Below are positions 1-9,087 of a DNA stretch of 64,000 bases, piece after piece. Numbering within the stretch: the first letter of the stretch is position 1; each line of letters starts with the position of its first letter. The position numbers were made by a program, and so were the translations under genes. This DNA is from Melampsora larici-populina 98AG31 (taxonomy: Eukaryota; Basidiomycota; Pucciniomycetes; Pucciniales; Melampsoraceae). The stretch spans positions 1,114,071 to 1,178,070 of the forward strand of contig NW_006768783.1 of NCBI RefSeq assembly GCF_000204055.1, read 5' to 3'. The notes beneath the pieces were generated by a model. It saw only the letters and a list, made by a program, of their open reading frames with translations, made no database searches and was not told the origin of the DNA.

Positions 1-245
1 TTGCACATGTTGTGTTGCACAAAGAGAGGGGTGCCCCACCACTAGACCTCCCTATTTGCTGTTGCAGTGCCCTCCACAACATAGCAAGAGACACAGCCAC
101 TTGTTACTTGTTGTGGTGCTACACAGCTGAAAGGTTGCTATGAGCCGTGTTGATGGCATTGGCAGTGTTGAGCCCGCTGAGCTTTCTAGAGGGAGACATC
201 AAGGTTCAATCAATGGATGGTGATGCACCCAAGATCAATTGTTTA
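1..245. other. no gene recognised
   Basis: I see no convincing coding exon, RNA gene or repeat boundary here. The stretch ends at the TTA that flanks the inverted-repeat element beginning at 246. Confidence 0.5.
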
Positions 246-1060
246 CACTACACCAAATGTAATCTTTACCGGGCGGTAAAGAAAACTACTGACATAGAAA
301 AGTCCTGAGGCAACAGGGAGAGAGCTAAAAATCTGAAAAAATATGCACCTTGTTCCTAGATGTTGGGGCGTCATGATAAGTATTTTTTTGTATTTTACAC
401 GCAGATATTGGTTAATGTACTAACAATAAAGGCTGAAAATCATCAAAAACCCACCTGTAACAATACCTGAAATTTGGGTCATGATTATGAAGACAATATT
501 TTGTGGTCTAAAAACTTCAATAACTTTTGCAATTCTGCTCCAAATAACTCGATTTGTGGTTCATTCAAAAGCTGAACCATTCTCCTTTACACTTCATAAT
601 GTCAGCAAGGTGCTATCTAGTCATTTGAATGCTCTACATATGTCCAAACAGTTCTGCATGAATAGCTCCGTAGGACCTTCTTCAGACGGGCTACAGATGT
701 GATGTTTGAATGAAAAATGTAGAGGAAAGACTCACCTTTTCAATGAACCAAAAATCGAGTTATTTGATTCAGAACTGCAAAAGTTATTGATGTTTGAAGA
801 TTTCAAAATCCTGTCTACAAAATCAAGGGCCAAATTTCATGTATTGTTACAGGTGGGTTTTTGATGATTTTCAGCCTTTATTGTTAGTACAGTGGGCTCT
901 ATCAGAGTGGACCTACAAAAAAATACTCATCATGACGCCCCAACATCTAGGAACAAGGAGCATATTTTTTCAGATTTTTAGCTCTCTTTCTGTTGCCTCA
1001 GGACTTTTCTATGTCAGTAGTTTTCTTTACCACCCGGTAAAGATTACATTTAGTGTAGTG
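246..1060. mobile_element. 815-bp fold-back MITE, CACTA- or Harbinger-like
   Basis: The left end reads CACTACACCAAATGTAATC. The right end is its reverse complement with few changes, and the arms stay complementary for several hundred bases, so the whole element folds back around about position 660. The trinucleotide TTA flanks both ends (243-245 and 1061-1063), a plausible 3-bp target duplication. CACTA ends with a 3-bp duplication fit CACTA elements; TTA fits PIF/Harbinger. The two short plus-strand ORFs inside lie on opposite arms of the palindrome and are not genes. It has no transposase and would depend on another element. Confidence 0.85.
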
Positions 1061-1063
1061 TTA

Positions 1064-2180
1064 GAAGGATTGAGTAAGATTTGGTGGAGTTAAAAAATAG
1101 CTGAAGCATTGCAGATGTGGTGGTAAAATAAAAAAAGGAACAAAAAACAAAAACAAAAAACATTTTTTGTCCAATCTTTCTAAAAACCTATTTTGTTATG
1201 GACCTAAATGTAACACTTTGTGACAGACACATGACATGTCACTGAGATGAGAGTATCTATTCACTTGTTGTATTACATAGATCCTTTCCTCTTCATCCAA
1301 CAATCAACATGATACTTTTGATTGGTTGGTACACATTTCCTCCATTCCCTCAACAAGCCTCTCCCCCTGAGCAGGACCTAACATAGTTTTAGAAATTTAT
1401 TGAAGCAAGGATTCCAGAGCAACATTTGAATCTAGCTTAGTCCATGCACCTTACAGAGGGGCTTGTGACTGACTGTGAAATTATGGCACAGAGACTCCAA
1501 AGATTAAGTCACCTTATGTTGCTTTTTGCTTTTTCCTGTTTTCCTCACTGATGAATACCACTTTTCCTCGCAGACCAAGTTTTTCAGCATCACTTTGTAC
1601 ATATCCTGGTATGCTCATATCTTGGATATCCTGGGTGATCTGGCCAGCAAAATGGGCTGAAAATATTTACAAAACGGCCTTTTTGGATCTTAAATAAACT
1701 TAACAAAGTCCTGTGCTCTGAAGTAAGTGAGGGCCACCGTGTCGTTGTGGCAGTTGCCCAGCAACAAGTGCACACAGACTGCCTTTGAGGCACAAAGGCA
1801 ACTGGTGTGCGCTTTTCAACAAGCAAACATCACACGGTGTGGTGAGCAAGATCTCTACTTAAGCAAAAAATTTAAAAATTATGTGAAAATTTGTATTTTT
1901 GGTCAAAGGCAAATTTATTATTGAAGTTATTAGTCATCAAGGGTATCAAAGTTGATTCATAATCTGCATTTCATTATCTTTCAAATCATATATTTACATA
2001 AGCAATTGATAAGACCATTTAAGAGTAAAGAAAAATTTGAAAAGATCAATAAAAATAGTATAAGAGTGAAAATCAAATTGAAAGAATTAGTAAGAAGGGA
2101 TTTGAGGAAGAAGAACATTTAGTATGGATCTTAAGGAATGGAAACTGTTATGAAAAGAATAAAAGAAGAAGAAGAATACT
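1064..2180. other. AT-rich stretch without a recognisable gene
   Basis: Holds a minus-orientation copy of a dispersed repeat (1375-1580, listed separately). Short ORFs on both strands between 1590 and 1924 overlap each other and resemble nothing I know. A purine-rich tract precedes the LTR-like repeat. Confidence 0.5.
1375..1580 (-). repeat. dispersed repeat, copy 1 (inverted relative to 5580-5780)
   Basis: The reverse complement aligns by eye with 5580-5780, sharing blocks such as ATCAGTGAGGAAA, GGAGTCTC, GTGCCA and CACAAGCCCCT in the same order. Either these are remnants of a long inverted-repeat element spanning both, or two independent copies. I cannot name the family. Confidence 0.6.
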
Positions 2181-2189
2181 AAGAAAGTT

Positions 2190-3575
2190 GAAGGAAAATT
2201 CGAAAATATGGGTATGAAAGGCTGGAAAATGGTTTTTAGGTTATTATTATAAGAGTTATTGGTTCAGGAAGGTTTTATTATGAAAGGGAAGGACAACATT
2301 AGTCATCAGCAATTTTAATCACAAGGATTGATCAGGGAGGTGTGAAATTATTCAAGAAAAGGGGAATTTTGAAAAGGGGTACTATGGTATTAATTCCTGT
2401 GTAGTGATGTCATTGATGGATTGATTGTGCCAAGAGTTTTTCAGAATGATTTTAGTGCTGTGTGATTGATTGGAGTGCTGTGGAATGATCTTTTGATAGA
2501 AGAAAAATCATTATTAGACGTGAAAATAGTCAAAATTCATCAAAAATGGAGGTTTTTAGTTAATTACATATGTTAAGACTTGTCAGAATTGGGTGTGTGA
2601 TAGCTCATTCGACGCAGAATCATTGGGTTCATAATGTGCAACCTTTAAATCATTAGTAACAGAGGAGTAGTGAAAAAGTTATAAGACAACAAAGAAACTG
2701 GAGTGAATTTTGAATTTGGAGGTTACATGTGACATTTACATGACAAAACTTTATTTTCTCAATCTTTACAGCTCAATAACTTATTCATCACACATCAGAA
2801 ATAGGTCATATGGGGGTGATAAATGATCAGTATCACGAGGGCTATCAAATGAGCTATAGTAATCAAAAATTGAACAACTTTACAAAACATTTGTAATTCC
2901 AAAAATGGATTTCAGCTATGAATATTAGGAAAAAATCACCTGTATTCATCATAAGAAGATCTGTTCATCATTTATTAACATCAATTGATCAAATTCACGC
3001 CTTGAATCATTACAAACAATAATATTTATGACATCATATGATTACATTGGAGGATTTCTGTTGATTTTGACGGTTTTTGAGGGTTTTTTGGAGGTTGTTG
3101 ACCATTGTTGAAGGTTGTTAGAGGGTTATATACTATTGTTAGGGATTTTACGTGCCTTTGTTCCCCTTTTTACTCATCTTATACTTTTGTTAGAGTATTT
3201 TTAATCATCATTAAATTACTTTAGCAGTACTAAGTTCACTAAATTGCCCCTTTACATCAAAGGAGAGATTTCTTTACGTGTGATAAGACTACAAGTCTTC
3301 ATTGGAATAACAATTAAACTGATTGTTGCTTTGCTAGTAATTAAAGTTGTGTTTTATTGTGCTCAGATTGGAATAACACTACAATAGTGTTGAGATTTCT
3401 TTATTTCTAAAAGTCACGGGAATAATACTTAAATTAAGTATTGAGACAATTTCTCTGGTGCCTCATCACAAAGGATTCAGCAAAACCCCGTGTTGATTCT
3501 TTCAAAGAGGCAGTCTTAGGCAACTTCTACTAGTTAGTTATATTAGTAGATTATCCCTCTTTAAGCTCTGTAAAG
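2190..3575 (+). repeat. LTR-like dispersed repeat, copy 1
   Basis: Collinear with 62640-64000 at the other end of the window, in the same orientation. Shared blocks include CATTAGTAAC, AATTACATATGT, TCACCTGTATTCATCATAAG, TTCTCTGGTGCCT, CAACTTCTACTAG and TTAGTAGATTATCC. Each copy has a TATA-like stretch in its last third (near 3128 and 63580) and a T-rich run after it, as in an LTR promoter. The two copies differ by many substitutions and small indels. No tRNA primer site or pol gene is seen beside either copy, so calling it an LTR is inference. Exact ends are unresolved. Confidence 0.6.
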
Positions 3576-3606
3576 CTCTTGTTGAGCTTTAAGTTCTACA
3601 ACGGAC

Positions 3607-3891
3607 ATGGTGGGTCTTATACCAAACTTGCATGTCACCATAAGATTCTTTGCAGGAGATTCCTTGCAAGCCTACTACGCATCTCTCTACCAAGAATTCT
3701 TATATGGTCCAAAGAGAAAAGATGGGTACACTCCTCTTGTGCATAGTGTACGCTATTTATTCCCCCAGGAAGTTGACCCCCTCTTGCCCAAAAAGTGTCT
3801 CAAAGATCTGGATATGACTGTCAATTACACATGTGATGTCATTCTCAAGCCCAAATTTGCCACAGAGACTCAATCCTTGAGGCACATTTGA
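3607..3891 (+). CDS. orphan ORF, 94 aa
   Basis: An ATG-initiated frame directly after the LTR-like repeat. I recognise no domain. Composition is protein-like (few repeats, mixed charge), but there is no paralogue in the window and the surrounding frames are open on both strands, so this may be a fragment of the repeat that the Tc1 element later entered. Treat as hypothetical. Confidence 0.2.
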   Translation: MVGLIPNLHVTIRFFAGDSLQAYYASLYQEFLYGPKRKDGYTPLVHSVRYLFPQEVDPLLPKKCLKDLDMTVNYTCDVILKPKFATETQSLRHI

Positions 3892-4236
3892 TGCGAGAGG
3901 GATTGAACTTCTTTGAGAAAAAAGTGCAAAATCTGCACAGGAGGCTAGCACACACATTTTTTTTGCTGCACATAGAAATCTTTGGTAGGGACTTGGCTAG
4001 ATGGTTCACAAGAATTGCTGCTGCAAATTTTTTTACGGTGACCAATGACTTTGAGTTTGGCATAAGTTTCAGAGCATGGGACTTTGTTAAGCTTAGATTT
4101 TAACTTGCTTATCATGAATACAGGCTGTACAGCGCGGCCCACCTCTTTACAGGGCAGACATAAAGCTTGAAAAGTAACCTCAAGATCTTCAAAATGCAGC
4201 TTGTTTTTCTGGTTGATCAACGGTAGAACACATGTA

Positions 4237-5561
4237 CAGTGGGTGACAAAAGGTTTACGTACCTTGACTACATATGTATTAGTGTAGCTCAGTCTATGGG
4301 TACTTTGTATCTTGAATCACTCCTCCATACCTCATCCCTATTGTCTGTGAAAATGAAGACTTGCACCCTTTCTCCCACTCAAAAGAAATCTATCATTTAT
4401 ATGCACAAATTCGGGATTCCTGGCACTCAAATTGCCAAGAAACTCAGCCATCCCAAGTCAACTGTCTACACAGTGATCTATAACGACCGCAAAAGACACC
4501 AATCAACAATCTTAAAAAAGCTCGGACAACCAAAAATTTTCTCAGAATGTGATCAGCAAACCTTGAAGCGGGTGATCCAACAGGACCAACGTGCTTTGGC
4601 TGCCTGTATTGCTGGCAAGCTACCCATAAAAGCCAGTAATTCAACAGTTCAATCAGAGACTCAAAAACTTGGATTTCACTCTCGAGTTGCCGTAGTCAAG
4701 CCTTATCTCAAGAGGAAACATGTTCTGAAGCCTCTTGAGTTTGCTAGAAAACACAACAATTGGACTTACGACAATTGGAAGAAGGTCATCTGGACTGACA
4801 AATCCTCATTCGAGATTGGAAAGTCTGTGAAGAAGGTTTGGGTGTGGTGCAAACCTGGTGAAAAATACAACCAAGACTGTTTAGCCCCAAGTCTCAAGAG
4901 TGGAAGGACTTTGGTAATGATCTGGGGGGCGTTCACAGCTGAGCTTTGCTTACCAATGATAGTAATGCCGGTGGGACGTCCAACTGGAGCCAACTTGATC
5001 AATTTGGTGTATCGCCAGATTATCGAACCACTCATCACCTCACCTAACTGCCCACCAGACCTCATCTTGATGGAGGATGGAGCCCCGGTACACACAAGCA
5101 AAGTGGCAAAACAATGGAGGGATGAACATTCAATTGAAAAGTTAGATTGGCCTGCAAATAGTCCAGACCTTAACCGGATTGAGAACATCGGGAACATCAT
5201 GAAAAAAAATGTTTCTGAAAAGCACCAACCCAGAACAGTTCAAGAAATGCGTGAAGCACTGTATACCAAGTGGAAAGCAATCCCTCAGAGCAAGTTTCAA
5301 GCTTTAGTCGAGTCCATGCCTGACTGAATCAAGGCTGTGCTCAAAGCAAAGAGGGACACATTCGCTGGTAAAAGTCATTGTATTTTAGAGTCTACATTAC
5401 TGTGAATCCTGAAATTCATTCATATGTACTCTGGTCAGTGGCCATCTAGACCATGTACTTCCAGGTACATGAACAGTGAGATTGAGAGCTAGATAAGCTC
5501 ATTGAGAGTTGCCAATTTGATGAGTTCTGCTACAGGTACGTAAACTTTTTGTCACCGACTG
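4237..5561 (+). mobile_element. Tc1/mariner element, 1,325 bp, nearly intact
   Basis: Terminal inverted repeats CAGTGGGTGACAAAAGGTTT (left) and the complement of CAGTCGGTGACAAAAAGTTT (right) are both followed by ACGTACCT. A TA dinucleotide flanks each end (4235-4236 and 5562-5563), the target duplication of this superfamily. The element contains one plus-strand transposase gene. The host sequence either side is an unidentified repeat, so this is a nested insertion. Confidence 0.95.
4353..5327 (+). CDS. Tc1-family transposase (DD34E), possible C-terminal truncation
   Basis: Cuts out and reinserts the surrounding element. The N-terminus has a paired-like helix-turn-helix region (about residues 5-110). 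The catalytic triad is visible: D in IWTDKSSF, D in LMEDGAPVH, and E in NSPDLNRIEN, with 34 residues between the last two, the Tc1 spacing. I chose the ATG at 4353; the open frame extends upstream into the terminal repeat but has no conserved sequence there. The TGA at 5325-5327 is followed in the same frame by IKAVLKAKR, which matches the usual C-terminal tail of Tc1 proteins (normally preceded by arginine). The stop may therefore be a CGA-to-TGA change removing the last 10-15 residues. Otherwise the frame is unbroken over 324 residues. Confidence 0.92.
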   Translation: MKTCTLSPTQKKSIIYMHKFGIPGTQIAKKLSHPKSTVYTVIYNDRKRHQSTILKKLGQPKIFSECDQQTLKRVIQQDQRALAACIAGKLPIKASNSTVQSETQKLGFHSRVAVVKPYLKRKHVLKPLEFARKHNNWTYDNWKKVIWTDKSSFEIGKSVKKVWVWCKPGEKYNQDCLAPSLKSGRTLVMIWGAFTAELCLPMIVMPVGRPTGANLINLVYRQIIEPLITSPNCPPDLILMEDGAPVHTSKVAKQWRDEHSIEKLDWPANSPDLNRIENIGNIMKKNVSEKHQPRTVQEMREALYTKWKAIPQSKFQALVESMPD

Positions 5562-5579
5562 TACAACATCATTATGAAC

Positions 5580-5780
5580 AACTTTGCCTGCAAGGCAAAG
5601 TCTTGTTTATCAGTGAGGAAAGCGGGAAACAGTAAAAAATGACTTGAGAGGACTCAATCCTTGGAGTCTCCGTGCCAAAATTTCATGGTCAGTCCCAAGC
5701 CCCTTTGCGAGGCGTGCAGATGTGGCCGCGCAGAGAGGGCTTGTGTTGAGCTAACATTTGAAGAAGTTCAAGGCTTTCAG
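5580..5780 (+). repeat. dispersed repeat, copy 2
   Basis: Opposite orientation to 1375-1580; see that entry for shared blocks. It lies just outside the right end of the Tc1 element, so the Tc1 entered this repeat or its neighbour. The following 250 bases hold no recognisable gene. Confidence 0.6.
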
Positions 5781-6035
5781 GTCTAAATTGCTGCCCGTCT
5801 AAGATTAAAAAAGGCTTGCTGGCAGCCACATTTTTTTTATTTAACACTGAAATCTTCTTGGTTTCTGCGTCACAAGACTTTACTGTGGTCTCAAAGCAGC
5901 ATTGAATTTGATGAAATAGTTTCACAAAGAATCAGAGTTGTACCTCAAGTCTATATTGATATGGCATCAAATGCAAACTCAGCAATTTGTGACACTGATG
6001 TAGCATTTCATGATGATTGAGAAGACTGTGATTGA

Positions 6036-6486
6036 CACCGCGGGAATTAATTAGTTCAAAACCCAATTGAACCAAATTTTGGTGCCCGGGTTTGAAATTT
6101 CCTCAAATTGTGAATTTCATTCACAATTCGTTTGCAATAGGTTTGCCAATTGCCCTCCAGCGGTACTCTGTTGGCCCCGCGTATGTATGTACAGCTACGA
6201 CATACAACAACAACCCCATTTCCGACCATTGAGCCATCTTTCCTTTGTCATGCATCCTCAGTCTTGATGCTCTGCACATTGGTGAATCTGTGGTGACTGT
6301 TGTTGAAAGGCGTTGTTGTTGTATGATGTAGCTGTGCATACACGGGGCGAGCAGAGTACCACTCAAGGGAAATCGGCAAACGTATTGCAAACGAGCTGTG
6401 AACAAAATTCACAATTTGAGGAAATTTCGAACCCGGACACCGAAATTCGGTTCAATCGGGGTTCAAGCTAATTAATTCCCGCGGTG
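6036..6486. mobile_element. 451-bp near-perfect palindromic element
   Basis: Begins CACCGCGGGAATTAATTAG and ends with its exact complement. The arms stay complementary with scattered mismatches for over 200 bp each, meeting near 6261. TGA flanks both ends (6033-6035 and 6487-6489), a possible 3-bp target duplication. Short ORFs on both strands inside it are by-products of the palindrome. It is probably a fold-back MITE. Confidence 0.8.
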
Positions 6487-6895
6487 TGATAGGAATGACG
6501 CTGCGTATCTTTCAGTGCGTTACTTTCAGACGTCTTAATCTCTCAGCATAAGTTATTCTTCTCGATGGTCAAGTTTTAATCAACTCATGACGCTCCACGT
6601 GATATACGACGAACTCCCGACAGAGCCTATATCATAGTGTGCTACTTCTCATCTGTTCCACCCAGACAGACAAACCCCAAATGCTCTATCATATTCAAAG
6701 GATAATGAGCAGTCGCATATTTTAGCAATGTGTGATGTATACAATAGTTTCAAAAGCTTAATAAGAAGGATGTGCTATGAATGATATCTTATCCCCTCCA
6801 ATCACGCTCAGCTCACAAGGACCCTAGAAACCTCCTACAATTGTTGCCGTTTTTTGGTGTCGATCCCGACTTCAAGACAGAAAATCTTCCTCAGA
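6487..6895. other. downstream region of the PA2G4-like gene
   Basis: AT-rich, with no coding signal on either strand. It probably holds the 3' untranslated region of the minus-strand gene. Confidence 0.5.
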
Positions 6896-8621
6896 TCATG
6901 TGGAAGCTTCTTTGGCTTCCCCGTTTGTCTGCTTTTTGGCCTTCTTAGGTTTCAACCCACGCGCCAAGATTGCAGAGAGTTCCTCATCCTGAACTTTCAC
7001 TTCACTCTTCACTACTTCCGAAAGCTGCCCTGTGTAAAAGTGAGGTTGAGGTGTGATTCTTGAAGCCCCAGTTTTAGTCACCACGAATGTGACAAAGTAT
7101 TGAGCGGTAAAATCTTTAGGGTCGGAAGTCGTCCTATCATCTCCAAGAAAGCAAAAATCAGTCTTTTCAAAGTCTCGTAAAGGGTACCTTGTTGATAAGG
7201 AAGCAAATTGAACGCACGTCACTTCAAATTCCTTCAGAAGTCCATGTTGCACACATTCTTTCACTCCCATCCGAGCTTTGGTTTGATCTTCTAATTTACG
7301 TAATGTAAACGGAAACGCGCCCGCCTTCTTCACGATCTCACCATATGTAGCACGAGAAGTCTTCATCTTCAATTGATAAGATGACGTTGTCTTCTGGAAG
7401 ATCGATGTTCGGTCACCGTGTGCTTTAGACTACAAGACAAGAATGACAAAGCCCCGTATCAGCATCTGCCACTTGATCTGTCGGATCGTCATCGAAGCTC
7501 GCACCTTGGTATCCTCACCAGTTGTGAGTAGGACATCTAATCCAAAGACGTCTCCCTCCTCGAAAATAAAGGTTGAGTCCTTGTCCCGATGCTGTTCAGT
7601 AGTTGGGAACAGGTTGATTGTCTTCTTTCCATCAATCACGCTCTGCTCGTGTTGATGGGAAAGCATACCTGTAGTGAGTTTTATACCATTCACAAAACGA
7701 GTCAGCTTGTGAAGCGTAGTAGAATGAGTAGGAGGGTTCTAAATTCACCTTCCATTCCTTTGATCGAGCTATATTCTTTCAAGAGTTTTTGCACACCATC
7801 CGTCACTTCCCAGTTTTTGACACCCGGCTTGATCAATCGAAGCGCTAGCTCAGTTGCATTGTAAGCAGCTGCTAACAAATCTGCTTTAGGACCTGTGACA
7901 GCAGCAGTGGACGAAGCGCCGACTACCATGCTGAGATGAATTTATTCGCAGTTCGAGTAATCAAAAGCAAAGTTTGAGTAACTGGTCGTAGGGTGACTTC
8001 AAGCTTAGTTGATGATACCCACGTTTCAGAAATGATAGAAGCATATCCATCAATATGAGAACCTAACATGATCTTCACCACGTCCCCATCTTGAAGTTCT
8101 TGACTTGCACCCGCATCTGTGGGCAAAGGTGTGAAATGACACAAGACGCTGAGAAACGTAGGGGCGAATGCTTGTTAAGCCAGGTAATATTCAAAACTAG
8201 ACAAACAAGAGAAAGAGAATAAAATAAACGTACTTGTTGATACTGATCGCACAAGGAAAGGCGATACCCTTCTTAGTAGGGTTCTTTTTATCTTTGTTGT
8301 AAACTGATGCACATCCTTCTTCGATTGATGCATCACCTTCTTGACATAAACTTAAAAGATTTGATCCCTTGACTGCCTTGGAGATGACCAATTTCAAAGC
8401 TTTAGATGCGATCTCAGCAGCAGTTTTATCTGTCAGATGTACCGATCAGACAAGAAATTTAGTCAGGTTTCAAGTCCTAGGGTTTAGCAAACGTGGGGTT
8501 TTGACAACATGTGATCTTCATGCTTACATTTGGTCAACGTGTCAGCTGGTAAGGCAGCAGAAGTAGGTTGATCAGCCGGTTTTGAGGCTTCGGTGGTTTC
8601 TGTTGGTTTTTGAGTGGCCAT
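6896..8621 (-). CDS. proliferation-associated protein 2G4 (EBP1/Cdb4-like), 6 exons
   Basis: Member of the PA2G4/EBP1 family: a catalytically dead methionine-aminopeptidase fold (peptidase M24) that binds ribosomes and pre-60S particles and acts in growth control. Exons on the minus strand: 8621-8528, 8429-8234, 8148-8023, 7930-7749, 7668-7505, 7429-6896. All junctions keep frame and give 431 residues (family about 390). Visible family blocks, in order: LSLCQEGDASIEEG, KKGIAFP, CHFTPLPTD, DGDVVKIMLGSHIDGYA, VTGPKAD, EGMLSHQ, VIDGKKTI, KMKTSRA, PFTLR, KARMGVKEC, VKVQDEELSAILARG. It ends in a lysine-rich tail (about KPKKAKKQ), as in EBP1. The third intron uses donor GTGGGT; this choice gives the correct family spacing between ISET and VTG. 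About 30 extra residues follow LLKEFEV. It is divergently paired with IMP dehydrogenase. Confidence 0.93.
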
Positions 8622-9087
8622 GCTGTTTGTATAAAGAAATAGGTAGGTGGTAGGTAGACAGTTAATGCGAGGTGAAGGAAACGGTCAACACCGAGAATGG
8701 CAAAAGTTTTCTCTTTTTGGCTTTCACGGGTATTTTGGTTGTCATGGGGAAGTTGACCCGCTCCGCATCTTGCTCCGGGATCACAACAGGGCGGGCTTTT
8801 TTCAGGCTGCCAGCTAAGTGACAGGTCAGTGAAGCTAAAGCTGACTTGAAGAGCTGGCCAATCGCACACGTGACAGGTAGATCTGGTAACAGATTGCCGG
8901 TTAAGCCGGCCGATTGAAACCCAGATTAAAAAAGTTGAAAATTTTGGCTTACCCAATTGACGTCAAATCAAAACCACATCCAAAGTAAACTTCATTCACA
9001 GCAAACCAAACTAATCAAATCAAATCAAATAATTGGTAAACAGCAAAAACCATCTCAATACAATTCACTAATCAGCAATTCAAAAAA
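8622..9087. promoter_or_regulatory. 466-bp bidirectional intergenic promoter region
   Basis: Separates the start codons of the PA2G4-like gene (minus) and IMP dehydrogenase (plus). The centre is more GC-rich (about 8750-8930) than the AT-rich sides, and a CACGTG E-box core lies near 8868. The IMPDH side ends in repeats of AAATC and an A-rich leader just before the ATG. Both products serve ribosome and nucleotide supply in growing cells, so shared control is plausible but inferred. Confidence 0.5.

Noticed and set aside
481..1093. Two plus-strand ORFs as genes
   Set aside because: They lie on the two arms of the fold-back MITE and have no protein-like conservation.
7100..7200. An additional intron in the last exon of the PA2G4-like gene
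   Set aside because: The possible GTACCC...GAG splice removes 47 nt and puts a stop directly after the junction.
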